Source: Scalesia atractyloides
Lineage: Eukaryota > Streptophyta > Magnoliopsida > Asterales > Asteraceae
Length of the DNA stretch: 64,000 bases
Assembly (NCBI GenBank): GCA_947069175.1
Contig: CAMTDV010001633.1
Location: 61,238,102-61,302,101 of the forward strand
Reading direction: 5' to 3'
Shown: piece after piece, positions 21,251 through 33,496 of the stretch
Numbering within the stretch: position 1 is the stretch's first letter
How the letters are laid out: every line of letters starts with the position of its first letter
Program-made: the position numbers and the translations under genes
The notes under the pieces: model-generated
The model's input: only the letters and a program-made list of their open reading frames with translations
Database searches by the model: none
What the model was told of the DNA's origin: nothing

Positions 21251-24200
21251 AAAAATATAACATTAAAAATATGTTTTTTCCTTTCTTTTTATATAAACTC
21301 TTTATACTTAATCAATCACTTGTATTACAATTATTAACATTTATATTCGATCAAACTTATATTCAACCAGGTTTTTGACCATTTTTATATACGACCATAC
21401 TTGAATGTCAAAACCTTTTGACCATGTTATATCTTATAGTTCTTCGATGTCAACTAATATTTAATTAGCGTTTATGTGTACACAATATAATGAACGTTTA
21501 TGTGTACGCAAATATAATAACTTATATTCAACCAGGCATAATGATCGTTAATGAATTCAAATAGAAATTCTATATGCTAACAATCTGAATTGTCTATGGT
21601 ACTAATTTATGTGGGTTATCTTGGGTGCTGCCAAGTGTAAGTTTTCTTTTTTCTTTTTTTTTTTGCATTACAACTTTATATGTTTTTAATTATTTTTATT
21701 GGAATCCACCAGTAGCCCAGTTGTAAAGTTTTATATCTAGAACCATACTCCAAATCAACCCAAGTTTAAAACTTGGGGGTGTCCATTTTCTTTTGATTTT
21801 TTGTGTTTCCATACTTATGTTTAACTAGAAATCCTACCCGTCGCGATGCGGCAGGGGATAGATTATATTTATATTCAGCCGGTTGTCACATCGATTTAGT
21901 TAAATACATAAGCTGGACCCAAAAGTTTGTGTCTAGATTTAATATATGTGTTATGATCGCAACTTACCATCATCGCCACCAACCCGCCTTCGATTTACAA
22001 AATCATTGTTGCTCCCATGTCGATTTGCAAGTCTTTCTTGTTGTTAATCATTGCTCCCTTGTTTTTCTTTGCATGATGGGTTGAATCTATGAGTTAGAGA
22101 TGTGATTAGGAATTGGACCTGAAAACTACGTATTTAGGCATGTTACAAATTCAGATATTACAAATTTACATATACAAATCCTGGAGTTCAAGTCACAAAT
22201 TCATATTAAAAAGGATGCAATTTGTTCAAAGATTCAGAAAAAAAAAAAACTATAACATCTACACTCAATCCAACACAACCTAGTTCTAAATTCGATATAA
22301 ATTCACCGATCTCCACGAATATGCATGTAGAAATGAACATTATTTACTAATATACAAAGAAGACATTTCTTTAGAGAATTAAGAATTCCGAAAAGTAGTT
22401 GATTGTGATCTTAAGGAATATCAGACAAACTAACAGGACGCATGGTACACACAGTTCCTAAACAACTCTCTGTTTAAGCCTTGGAAGCTATTCTAAATAT
22501 CCAGACTATATCTATGAAGGATGTAAGGGGCTGCACTAAATCACAGCTGAAAACATTTACATGAAAATTCATGGTGCATTGATTATGAGGCTAAAAAATG
22601 TAAATACTCTACACACTCACTGGTGGACATGACTTTATAGTCTAGTGGCATTCTGGTGGTGGGATAAGGCTTTGGGACCAATGGGTTCTGGGTTCGATTC
22701 CCACAATGTGGGTTTTCCCATATTTATTGGGTTTCCTCCTGAATTGGTGTGGCATTATGTCTAGTGGAGATGGATATGATCGGGTGGTTCCTCTGGTGGC
22801 ATGATAATACTCCAGTGATCCGTCAGTGATCCAAATTTGTCGTTCAAAAAAAAGGCTGCAAAGATATGGAAAATCTCATCTTTGACGAAAAAGATAAATC
22901 CGTCATGACAGCATACCCATCAACTACTATGTGAAAACCAAAGTCAATAGCCATACACTATAACCAATAAACACTTCATCAAAGCCTCCTTTAAAATTAC
23001 CACTTGATACAATGTCTTTTTAGTAATTTTCAACCGTAACAAAAAAATAAATAAATTAAGTTTAGGGTTCAGACTTTGTTTGTTTTAATTAGTATGAACT
23101 TCAGACCTTGTTTTCTAATTACTAAATTTAACCATAGTAAAAAACTGATTGTTTAAAAAACACAAATTAGCATAAGCTAATAAATGGTTGATGGTGTTCA
23201 CCACTTAACAGTGGTTTGCAATTTTGCATTACAACTCAAACCAATAGTAATAATTATGGACCATGATGAACAACTCAAAAGTTTTTAGATCAGTTATAAA
23301 GCAACAAACGGGTCAATTCCGGTTAGGCTATATTTCTGACTCAGTAAAGCCCATCTTGCCCCGTTATGCGTTGATTTTGCTTCAGTCCCTACCTGACCAC
23401 ACCCATTTCGCCCCGATAAAAACTGAAGTTGTTCGTCCACACCAAAACCATTTCCAACATTAAGAAAACACATAAGAGTCGATTTAATTATTCTACTTCT
23501 GACCCGGCCAAAAAAGGGTTTTGCACAACATCTATAATAAATGACTTTCAAAATATAGAGGGCTCAAGCAACCATCACAGCCCCCGAAAATGAGTCAGAC
23601 GTCATAAATAATTTTGCAAAAGCTTCATTTCTCACAATAGTGGGGTTAACTGACTCATTAAAGCCTATGAAGAGTATTTTGCGGAACACATAAAATGAAA
23701 AGACCTAACGATAACTTCTTTTCAAATGTAGGGCTCAGACGACCTTCCAATTTGAAAGATCTTAAAATGCATAGAGAGTTCTATGACTATGAGGCTCATT
23801 AAAAAAATCAACAAATTCACCAGTTGCCCTGGAAAACTCACATGACCATCACGGGTGATGATGTCGGTTCCACCACTTAAGCCTCACAGTCACATTTGAT
23901 TTGTCCGAAGCGCAGACTTGAAAATCCTTTGGGTCATATCTTTATATACTTCTTTTATCTAGAACCGCCGTTAGCATGATTCCGGCAATGGAAACGACTT
24001 TTTGCTGACCGTTTAGGCTTGCAGCGAGTTGCTTAGGCGGCGACGATGAGTTTGCATGGAACTAAGGAGGCAATTCAGTACAAAATCACCGCTGTCGAGG
24101 CCGTTTGGCAGTGAAACCACTGCTAAACCAACAGAGGATGTGATTGTGCTTGCTCGCTTGTATCTTTTCTGCTTGTGTGTTGCTTGTAGGTGAGCACCCG

Positions 24201-25131
24201 CCGTCCAAATTAGCCACACCAAGGTTTGAGCGTCACCCGAATCTGATGTACACATTCATCACAGCCTTCGCAGATATTCATATACCAGTCACCAACATAG
24301 GGTTTAGAATCACAGGCTGGCATAAATCATCGTTAACACATGAAAACATTTCAACGAATACATTATATGCGAATTTTATATGCCAACACGGGCTTTGAAA
24401 GAACATATACAACGGAGGCAAGTAAAACAACCCATGGCATGATCCGTGGTGATAAACAGCAACAGCCAAAAGTTTGATGCAATTTCGTGTCTCTATATTA
24501 TTTTGACAAAAACATGATATGCACAATGCTAACAGCAACACAACAGGGTTTTAAGAACCTTAAGCGCAGCCACTGTGCATCTTAACATAAGGGAACAAAA
24601 ATAGGGTTTTAAAAAACCCTTAAATTAGAGCTCAACTCAAGTGTCTAAAACCGGATTTTCGCCGGGAGACAAAGAGGAGCAACACCACCGTGGGCCTTCA
24701 CCATGACTGGAACCAAATAGGGTCTTAAAAACGCAAAAATCAGAGCTGAAATCTACAATCTTAAACAAGATCGTCTCTGGGAGAAAAAAGAGGAGCAAAA
24801 TACCTAACTGGTTCCGTAGACAACTGGTTCTGAAGCTGTTAAAAACTCTATAGTTTCCATGGCAGGTGGAGAATCGAATGTGTTTTGGTCGAGAATGAAA
24901 ACCTAATTCGAACGGGTATTGATAATTTCTTCGTCAGTGAAGGACGGAGCACCCGTGCCTTTGAGATCTAAACCTTACGCAATTCAAGCTCGAGGTGCAA
25001 TGGAAAAGAGGGAAGCAGGGAAACGTTCTGGAGATGAAGACGCATGGCCAGTGCCACAACACTAGAAAGCCTGAAACAATTCTCTAAGCACAATGTACAA
25101 GTGGTAAAGCCAAAGAATGTTATAAATTATA
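21251..25131. other. Intergenic block between inverted arm and Helitron
   Basis: Mostly AT-rich DNA. At 21825-21860 the minus strand reads a GC-rich hairpin-like CCGCATCGCGACGG followed by CTAG and T, like a Helitron 3' end; its 5' end was not found. A SINE lies at 22618-22855. From about 23580 to 25080 there is GC-richer sequence with several 80-90 codon frames, none with a recognisable domain; it may be a decayed captured gene. Confidence 0.4.
22618..22855 (+). repeat. SINE
   Basis: A tRNA-like head has an A-box-like TAGTCTAGTGGCATT and a B-box GGGTTCGATTCCC, as in a Pol III promoter. A body of about 150 bp with internal echoes of TCTAGTGG follows, and the element ends in an A-run after TTGTCGTTC. 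No unambiguous target duplication was found. Confidence 0.6.
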
Positions 25132-25267
25132 TCTATATATAATTGTTTCGGTCTTTTTTCTTTTATTATTTTTTTCTCTGAAATTTTAGTTATGTTTCTT
25201 TACCATCCTCTTTTTTGGTTTTAATTTCTTGACTATTATATACTCAATGTTTTAAAATTTACAACTA

Positions 25268-26671
25268 GAGTTAAATGCTTGGTTGGTCGCTGTGGTTTAC
25301 GAAAATTGCAGACTTGGTCCTAAGGGTTCACTAATTACACACTTAGTCCCAGCGGTTGCGATTTTCAAACTCGGGTGGTCCTTAACACTAACCCTTGTTA
25401 AATTTTCCAGTTAAATTTTTATGAAATGAATTGTCCTTGAACCCACCATCTGCCCCCATCTTCTTCTCCCCATCTCTCTCTCCAACCCACCACCACCTCC
25501 ACCTTTAACCCACCATCACCACCACCTCCTTCACCTTCACCTTCAACCCACCACCAACACTGTGTCAACCAGCACCACCATCAACACTGAGTCAACCCAT
25601 CACCATTTCGGCTTGAGAAACCGTTGACAGTATGCTCTTGTATGAGACCTGTCGTACCTGAAATTCGCTCATTTCACAGCGAATCAAGCGATTTTGGAAG
25701 CGTTTGCAAGTAAGAAGAAAGCTCATGTGATTGATTTCGGTATGAAACAAGGTGCCCACGTTACGTCCCGGTGGTCCCCCGACATTCCGGTTAACCGGAA
25801 TCGGACCTCCATCAGGTGATAATACTGATTATTTGCAGGAAGTCGGTTGGAAATTAGCTCAGTTAGATGATACGATTCATGTTGAGTTTGAATTTAGAGG
25901 TTTCATCACCGGAAGTTTAGCAGATCTGGAACCTGAAAACTTAACTCAATGATATCAACTGAAAATTTTATAATCTTATTAAATGAAAACTGGACTTAAA
26001 TACATAAACAAAATGGTATACGTAAACAACTAATTCCTACAAATCATGAATAAACAAAAGACTAGGAAACTTAACAACTATTCTACCCACGTGTGTTTGA
26101 CTAATCAAACTTATTCAAATAGCATAAACGGTAACATCCAACGGAAACATCCACCTCACTTCTAGCTCCTCACGATCAGCTATCCTTTCAGAACCTTCTA
26201 TGTTCGATCTACAAAACGACGAAGTTTTGGCGGTAAATTCGGTTTTTGAGCTTCATTAGTTGTTAGCTAGATCTGGTGCTATTGATAAAGTGTTGTCGGC
26301 GGTGAAACAAATGTCGCCAGAAATTTTAACGGAGGTGGCGAATCACAACGGAATGAGTTTTCTGGAACGGTCTACCGAGTCGTTACATTATTATCGACAC
26401 TGTTTGACTCGCTTGAAAGCAGCGGCGACGATGGCGGTGGTGTTGGTGGTGGTGGATTGGAGAGAGATGGGGGAGAAGAAGATGAGGAGAGATGGTGGGT
26501 TCAGGGACAATTTAGTCATTTCATAAAGACTTAACTGGAAAATTTAATAAAGGTTAGTGTTAAGGACCATCCGAGTTTAAACATCGACTGGGACCAAGTG
26601 TGTAATTAGTGAACCCTTAGGAGCAAGTCTGCAATTTTCGAAACCACAGGGACCAACCAAGCATTTAACTC
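25268..26671. mobile_element. Pack-MULE carrying DELLA gene sequence
   Basis: The ends are inverted from GAGTTAAATGCTTGGTTGG inward for about 230 bp, flanked by an exact 9-bp duplication TTACAACTA (25259-25267 and 26672-26680). The interior (about 25620-26425) is DELLA-type GRAS gene sequence, not transposase. This is the Pack-MULE pattern of a cellular gene fragment between MULE ends. Confidence 0.9.
25640..26425 (+). pseudogene. Captured DELLA (GAI/RGA-like) GRAS-domain fragment
   Basis: DELLA proteins are nuclear repressors of gibberellin responses. The fragment gives YLKFAHFTANQAILEAFAS and AHVIDFGMKQG (the VHIID-type GRAS motif), then LRPGGPPTFRLTGIGPPSGD and EVGWKLAQLDDTIHVEFEF. About 230 bp of unrelated DNA follows. 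The second part, from about 26200, gives VLAVNSVFELH, a TAG where Arg or Lys is expected, then LLARSGAIDKVLSAVKQM, ANHNG and TESLHYY. The N-terminal DELLA/TVHYNP region and the C-terminal SAW region are absent. There is a one-base loss near 25652, about 30 bases missing after KQG, a stop and later frame changes. The order matches a processed or intronless DELLA gene. Confidence 0.9.
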
Positions 26672-26933
26672 TTACAACTATAAGTGTGAATTTTTTCTTC
26701 CTTATTTTCTTTTAAGTTTTCCTTTTTCTTCCTTATTTTTACTTTTCTTTTTTTCCATGTTTGTTGTTTTTTCTTTTTTTTTATATCTTTTTTGTTTTTT
26801 TTCCTTTCTTTTGCACTGATTTTAACTTTTTTTTCTTAGTTATAACTTCCGTTGTATTAACATTAAATAAGAGCTACGTCACCACCGCAAAGCACAGGTT
26901 AAATACTAGTTTGAAACAATATACATTACTTTA

Positions 26934-28305
26934 GAGTAAACTGCCATTTTGGTCCCTGAGGTTTGGCTATTTTTGTCACTTTAATCCAAATTTCAAACCT
27001 TTTGCCATTTTGGTCCATGTGGTTTCGTTTTGTTGCATTTTGGTCTAAATTTGGCCAGATTCCCCAACTTAAAAACTGGTTTTTTGGCTTTATCCTCAGG
27101 GGCATTTTGGTCATTTACGTTTTCTTATAACCTAATATTGATTAAAATAAATAATAAAACCCAAAAATGTGTGACCCTTTATAAACCTAACCCCCACCAC
27201 CGTCTTTTTCAGTCTGCACCCTCTCTTTGAACTAGCACCACCACACCACCACCACCCCCACCACTGCATCAACCACACCTCCACCATCCGACTAACACCA
27301 CAACCACTGAACACCTCCTCGAGCACCACCTTTAACCACCACCGTCATCTTCAAACAACCCCAGTTGCGACGATTTGGAAGGGGTAAAACCCGGAACACA
27401 CGTCATAATGAAATTAACCAGGCACGACGATTTGGAAGGGGGTAAAACCCGAAGATGAGACTTTCATACCTTGATTGACTGCCTTGATAGCTTCATCAAA
27501 CCACACACTCTCTCTCCTCCTGGCGACGGTGAGGGTGTTCTGGCGGCGCTTGGGGTGGATTTGAGGTGGATCGGAGTTAGGGTTTTGAGGTTGAGGGAGA
27601 TGAATGAAGGAGAAGGTAGGGTTAGGGATTGTGGTGTTGTGAGAGGGTGAATTGGAGTGGTGGGGATGATAGGTTGTTGGTTATTGACATTGTTGTGTTG
27701 GTGAGTTGCAGAAATGGTTGAAGATCTGAAAGGGGAGATGAAGATGAGGGTTTTGAAGATGAGGGTTGAAGATGAGGGTTTTTAATTGCTGTTTGATGTT
27801 ATCCCTCAACCGAAGATCTGCTCCAAGCTTCGTAGGTCTTGCTCCAATTGTTGTTTGATGTTATCCCTCTTGTGGGTTTTGCAGAATTTTGTGTTTCTTG
27901 GTCGGTCTGAATATGACACCGGATCAGTTTCCAGCTGGGTTGAGGGTTCTTGTTGTTAATGATGATGTTATTTGTTTGAAGATTTTGGAGCAAATGCTTA
28001 GAATTGATCTAGTCTTGATTCTTGTTTCAGATTTGGTTGTGTATTTATCTGGTCATGATTCTTAGTTTTATTAATTTTAATTGATATCAGTTGTAATAAA
28101 CGTAAATGACCAAAATGCCCCTGAGGATAAAGACAAAAAACCAGGTTTTAAGTTGGGGAATCTGGCCGAATTTGAAATTTGAACCAAAATGACAACAAAA
28201 TGACAACAAAGTGAAACCACAGGGACCAAAATGGCAAAAAGTTTGAAATTTGGACTAAAGTAACAAAAATGACCAAATCTCTGAGACTAAAATGGTAGTT
28301 TACTC
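26934..28305. mobile_element. Pack-MULE carrying response-regulator sequence
   Basis: Inverted ends GAGTAAACTGCCATTTTGG / GAGTAAACTACCATTTTAG, about 200 bp long, flanked by an exact 10-bp duplication CATTACTTTA (26924-26933 and 28306-28315). The interior holds a CACC-rich tract next to the left end, a local repeat of CGACGATTTGGAAGGG (about 27366 and 27426), and a coding-like piece at 27913-28011. Confidence 0.88.
27913..28011 (+). pseudogene. Captured type-B response regulator (ARR) receiver fragment
   Basis: From an ATG the frame reads MTPDQFPAGLRVLVVNDDV, then CLKILEQMLR. This is the start of the receiver domain of plant type-B ARRs, transcription factors of cytokinin signalling that end a His-Asp phosphorelay. 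The first strand and acidic pocket are recognisable, but the usual VVDDD is VVNDD here. Only about 33 codons remain: the phospho-acceptor Asp and the Myb-like DNA-binding domain are not present. The similarity stops at about the place where a first exon could end. Confidence 0.75.
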
Positions 28306-28464
28306 CATTACTTTAAGTTATTGATAGATGGCAGCGTGATCACTGTCTTTATTGAAGACAATATTTAACTATTTTAATACTTCGAAAAATTGAACTGTTA
28401 TGGAGATATGTTCGGGAAAAAATGTTAGACTTAAGTACATTCCATATTGAATTATATATATAAG

Positions 28465-28735
28465 ATTTATTAGATTGGAAAATATGTAACTAATTATTTA
28501 ATAAACTTAGTAAGGGCAAAATAGTAATTCTATAAGAGTTTTTTAATGAAATGGATAATATGTAATATATAGGGTTTAGAACGGTAAAATACGTAATTAA
28601 ATTTTGTGATTAAGGAAATATGTAATAAGACTTTTTAGGAAAGGGAAATATGTAATTAAATTTAAGGGTTAAGGAAATATGTAATAAGACTTCTCAGGAG
28701 AGGGGAATATGTAAAAATGTCTAAATTTTATTTTC
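28465..28735 (-). repeat. Right arm of the large inverted repeat
   Basis: Inverted counterpart of 20716-21250, with AAATATGTAATAAGAC and GAAATATGTAATTAAATTT units in matching order and without the MITE that splits the left arm. Confidence 0.6.
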
Positions 28736-28761
28736 AGTCTCTTTTTTCTCTCTCCCTCATA

Positions 28762-29175
28762 TATATAGGGGAATGTTATCTTCATAACGCATATTGTGAG
28801 AACCGTGAGAACGAATGAAAAAATCAACCAAAACCAATTTTTTTTAATACAAACATTATCGTAATTAAAATACAACATCAAAAAAAGAATTATAACATCA
28901 AATAATTAATTTCTCTTCTCAAAATCACTCTTATTAGATTTTTACACATGTGTAAATGGCAAACTTACACATGTGTAATTTTTCTTTATTTACGAATTCA
29001 CGTAAATCTAAACGTATAAATTTAATTTCTAACATTGTATTCGAATAATAATGATAAGTGTAAAAAGAAAATTTGAATTTGAATTGTTTTTGACCAAGTT
29101 CTTGTGGTTTTTTAATTCCTTCTCACGTTTATCACAATATTTAATGTTCTCATTTAAACCCTCTCATATATATAT
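28762..29175. mobile_element. Possible MITE
   Basis: Left part TTGTGAGAACCGTGAGAACG and right part (inverted) TTGTGATAAACGTGAGAAGG are similar, with TATATATA at both outer edges. AT-rich interior, no coding. Confidence 0.5.
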
Positions 29176-30448
29176 CTATGTATGTATCTAGAAACAGAGA
29201 GTAGAGATGTGTGAATATTAACTCTTTATTATACTTAATTAAAACCAGGTGGGTTTGGCTCAGGGCCGTCCAAACCGTTCGCCGTCGCCGCTCAAAAATT
29301 GCCCGGAAAACGCTTGTTTGATTTGAGGCTTGGTTGCCGCTCTACTCGATTCGGTTTGTAAATGAGTAAAGGTTTGCTCAAATTTATATTTTTAATTAGT
29401 ATATACACACACACACCTATATATACACATACATATATACATAAGGGTTGAGTTATAGTACAAAGGGATTTATAAATACCACTTTCCATAGCTTTTGGTC
29501 CATTATATACAGATTTAAACTATATCTATACGTATTAGCCTAATCACGTCAATAAAAAAATTAACACTAAGTAAAACCTTAGACTGCTAAAGGATAGCTG
29601 GCACACTCCAACCGATGGCGGAAACATCGGGGCGCGACACTAGGCGAATCATATTGCTCAAGAGACATCATAACAACTATTTAGTGATAATATCTAAACA
29701 TTTAACATCCCATACTATTAAACAATAAAATCCCAAATAAATCATTACAATATTAAATAATCTCTTAAACATAAAGTCCGATTCGATCTCCCCTAGATTT
29801 TATTACATTATTTTCTAAGCAAAACCTAATCTAAGCATCCAAAGCAATATCCTCAACCTGCCACATATGTTAAAATAAACGTCAATACAATTAAGTAAAG
29901 GTGAGCATACGAGTTTTGCGTACAATATAGATATAAAAGCGTTTAGCATACACCGCATGACATACGTACCAGTTGTGAACTATGTATCTACTTAGATTCG
30001 AGCAAACCAACAAACCATGATTGGTCGAGGCATGCGAACAAGCGTTCACATCCTAAAAGAGAAAATAAATGCGAAATAAAAATGCGAGCCTTAACAACCC
30101 CGGGCCTCCGGGTCGCGGGTCAACCTCTAGTATACTATCATGTTAAGGGTGGCGTGCTAGCAATCAAGTACCACATAAAGTTCAACAGATTTCATGTAAA
30201 GTCATGTATAAGCGAGATGTCGAATAAGCATTTGAGTTGTCTGGTGTGTTTAGATATACGAACATATGTGACACCCAAAAGTGCGTTTAAGTGTAAAAGG
30301 GTTCAAGTATACTCACTGTCGGTGCGTTTTTGGTAGAGATTAGGGATCTGAGAAGAGTTGCGGAGAGTGCCGGATCAGCCTGTAAGCGAACAGAAGTGCA
30401 TCAGTCTTCCGAATTGCTGAAACGGTTAACGGGTGAGGGAGCAGTAGA

Positions 30449-30693
30449 CAAGTTCGGGCGAACTTGTACTTGAAGGTATAAGTACAGGCGAACTTGTATA
30501 CCTGGACTTACTGGGAGTACAAGTTCGGGCGAACTTGTCTCATTTGGTGAGTGGTGATCCAAGTTCGGGCGAACTTGTCTGATTCCTTTGGAAATCAGTA
30601 CAAGTTCGAGCGACCTTGTGTAAACTTGTTGAAGAATTGATCAAGTTCGGGCGAACTTGGTCACCAATCTGGTGACAAGTTCGGGCGAACTTG
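30449..30693. repeat. Array of 18-bp palindromes, transcribed side
   Basis: CAAGTTCGGGCGAACTTG occurs exactly at 30449, 30520, 30560, 30642 and 30676, with a degenerate copy at 30601 and a half copy near 30484. Spacers are about 16-64 bp and unrelated. It lies downstream of the LTR TATA in the minus orientation. Confidence 0.9.
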
Positions 30694-31302
30694 ATGCTTT
30701 CCGAGCATGCGTCCAAATCGTACGTTTTTGCATCGTTTGCTGAGGAAATCGAGTGCCCATCCCTCCAACCTTAGGCTACTGAGCAAAACCAAGGCTGAAG
30801 AGGTCTTTTGGAGCGAGTTTTAGCCATTTTGCAGAAACTCGGACTAATCCGGGCAAACTTGAAGGTTCGAACGGTTTAGTCAAGTTTGTGCAAAGTGACA
30901 TTTTCGTTCTTGTGCTTCCGGATCTGAGATCTAGCGTGACAACGCCTCGTTCCACTTCAAAGTGAACGAAACATACGTCATTTAGTTCGAATATGGTGTC
31001 AAAATCAATGTTTAAAAGGTTTTACTCAGATCTAAGCATAGATCTGAGTGAAACACAGAAATTTTGCATAAAAAGATGAAGATTTTCGTAAACAGACGAG
31101 ATTTGATGAAAAAGTAGGCAAAGCCTTGTGCAAAATCGTTGTAAAATGTTGTAGAACGTTGTTGTAGTTGAAAACGGGTTGAATCTTACTTAGAACACGA
31201 AAGGTTTCGGTTTTGGGGAGCTCCGGGCAAACTTGCAGCAAGTTCAAATGAGGAGAGGAGCTGGGTATTTATAGGTGAGGTGAGTATGGTGAGCTGGAAC
31301 AT

Positions 31303-31432
31303 CAAGTTCGGGCGATCTTGTGTGTTTCTTGAGTTTCAGGGAAAAGTCCGAGCGGACTTGTAGCCTTTGAAGAATTATTGGGGCTCAGACAAGTTCAGGC
31401 GAACTTGTGATATACAAGTTCGGCCGAACTTG
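31303..31432. repeat. Array of 18-bp palindromes, promoter side
   Basis: Copies at 31303 (one mismatch), about 31344 (degenerate), 31390 (one mismatch) and 31415 (CAAGTTCGGCCGAACTTG, perfect). The nearest starts about 30 bp upstream of the TATA box at 31265-31274. Confidence 0.85.
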
Positions 31433-31906
31433 ACCTAGTGGCCAAGTTTTGTTTGATTATTTTGCGTTACGAGTTCGTTCGGAGATTCGGTTCGTATTAG
31501 ATAGTTATATTAGGCGTTTTAGCGAAGCGTTAAGCGTTATATAATCATTGATTTGAGAGAGAGCGAGTTAGCGTGAGCGTGCGATCGTTTTTGCTATATT
31601 AACCATAACATAGATAAATATAACACACATAAAACATAATTCCACATAATTAACTGCGTTTTGCGATGCGATGAGATAAGTGATGCGATGGCACAAGTGT
31701 TTATTAAACAATAACACACTTGGCTTGTATAGTAGCATAATTAGTTGTGATTGCGTTGTATTAGCGATTAAATGCGATATAGATGTGACAAGCCATAATT
31801 CCATTAACATAAACTTTTCATAACCCAAATCTCGGAGTACAATTGGTTGAGATAAACGAAATAAACAGAAATAAATAACAACGAAAATTGGAGTTGTTAC
31901 AATAGC

Positions 31907-32289
31907 CACCTAAATATCTCATGCTATTACCCTAAGTCGATCGTGTCGTGCTCACAATGTAATTGTTTGTGAAATATGATCATCGCCTCATCGACCATAA
32001 TATTTTTATTCATAAAAAAATGTTTTCCCATGAAATGTGTATGTTTTTAAAGATATAAAAACTTAAGACCCAAAATTGTCACTATCTCTCACCGCAAATT
32101 TAAATCGGGCGACATAGTTAAAAAAATCGCTCGAAGTTTGCTCGACGCTCTCTCGGAATATTCACTACTCGATTTGAAGCTTGGTTTTAAATGAGTCGCT
32201 CTGCTTGATTCGGCTCGGCTCGTGAACAACCATAGTTTAACTATAATTGCCAATCAACCTTCAAGGCGACCCCTGGATAATCCTGAACG
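31907..32289. other. Intergenic, nothing recognised
   Basis: Right flank of the solo LTR. Contains CGCTCGA-rich sequence at 32120-32230 similar in style to 29270-29350 but with no element boundary found. Confidence 0.4.
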
Positions 32290-32612
32290 GGTGCATGAAT
32301 TGAAAGGCTCAAACAAGTGGAAAAATGTGGTGTCCTCAGGTTTGTTTCGCGGCCGTTTGGATTATATGGGAAACCTGAAATGAAATTATCTTCGAGGGGA
32401 CTAGGCTCGCGGTTGGTCGAGTGGTTGAAAGGATAAAAGAAGAGACTTACGTTTGGCAATTTGGAGTAGGAAAGATGGACTGATTTTAATGTTTGTGACA
32501 TTGCTTTGTAACGTTGTTTGTCTATTTTTGGGATTTCCAGCTTCAGGCTGCCCCGTCTTGTCTATTTTATGATCAATAAAATAGTTTGTAGTTCAAAAGA
32601 AAAACTTAATTA
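32290..32612 (+). pseudogene. LINE 3' end (RT C-terminus and UTR)
   Basis: CFAAVWIIWET, then a stop, then NEIIFEGTRL and VERIKEETYVW, and in a second frame FGNLEWER-like and WTDFNVCDIAL match the last 80 or so residues of plant LINE RT proteins. A 3' UTR follows with CAGGCTGCCCCG, AATAAA (32576-32581) and a short A-rich end. Stops and a frameshift make it non-functional; it is 5'-truncated. Confidence 0.75.
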
Positions 32613-33487
32613 AAACAAGATTAGAAATCGTGTATTACAGATAATTGGATTAATAAATATTAAATAATAAGGTCGGTTTACTTTTCTCTCTTCATTCTTT
32701 TTTCTTTAAACGATTTTCATCACAACGTCTAAACTCTAATAAAGCTATCATTTTGAGTTTTTAACAAATTTTCTGTTACGTAATTTTTAATGGTTTCGTT
32801 TTTTATATCAAAGCTCCAGGTGAGTTGTTATTATCTACATTTTGACATTAGTTTTCGTAATGATGTTTTTAAGCCGACTGATTATTTTAAAGATTTTTTA
32901 AACATTTGACTTTTAAACACCTAGGCGCTCATCTCTAAATACATCATCACTACGACTCTTTTTTGTGAATTCTGTAACGTTGTTTTTAAAACGACCAGTT
33001 GTTTTACATGTTTTTTAACCGTTCGATTTTCTATACCGTCAACCACTCATCTCTAAATATACCATTGCTACGTGTTTGTTTATCTATGCTTAACCTGACT
33101 CGTTGTAATACATGGTCGGCGTGTTTATCTTTGTATACTTTTGGTGTAAATTTTGCTCGCATAGCTTCTCTTTCGTATACAATGATGTAACTTATGTAAT
33201 TTTTCTATGAATTTAGAATACACCGTCACGTACTTTCGATTAGGACAACCAATCTTTTATAAATGGACAAAATTACGTACAAAATATGCTAATAAACTTT
33301 GTTTTTATGTACATGTTATTATCAAGTGCAAACACCATTTTAAAATCACAGTTTTGTTCTGAACTTAAAACATTTCAAATTAGGTTTTATTTGATGGTAA
33401 ATCGAAGATAATTGAGTTGATATATTCAACAGTACCCCCAAAGACGGTGTGTTTTGACAATTTGTGAGGAGAGTTTTCAAACCACAA
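32613..33487. other. Intergenic, nothing recognised
   Basis: AT-rich DNA. Two related passages (TCATCTCTAAATA followed by CATCA/CATTGC, about 32928 and 33048) suggest a local duplication of about 120 bp. No gene. Confidence 0.4.
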
Positions 33488-33496
33488 TATATTTAA

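Larger units (their letters stand above)
25132..26909 (+). mobile_element. Probable Helitron containing a Pack-MULE
   Basis: Starts TCTATATATAATTG after an A (25131) and ends ACTAG before a T (26910), the A/T insertion and TC...CTAG ends of Helitrons. Upstream of the CTAG is ACCACCGCAAAGCACAGGT, a decayed version of the usual GC-rich terminal hairpin. The 1.4-kb MULE at 25268-26671 is inserted in it; the Helitron itself has no coding region and would be under 400 bp without the insert. Confidence 0.55.
29599..31901 (-). mobile_element. Solo LTR, same family as Ty3 element A
   Basis: Starts TGGCACACTCCAACCGATGG and ends GAGTTGTTACA on the plus strand, flanked by an exact 5-bp duplication ATAGC (29594-29598 and 31902-31906). 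About 2.3 kb, colinear with the LTRs of element A, including a TATA box (CTATAAATAC, minus, 31265-31274), a terminal hairpin (29612-29630) and the 18-bp palindromes. No PBS or coding region, so it is a solo LTR. Confidence 0.9.

Noticed and set aside
26260..26526. Independent 88-codon gene
   Set aside because: It is the C-terminal half of the captured DELLA fragment running into the MULE right arm; the expected upstream residue is a stop.
30082..30336. 84-codon plus-strand frame
   Set aside because: It lies inside the solo LTR, and equivalent frames in the other LTR copies are not conserved as protein.
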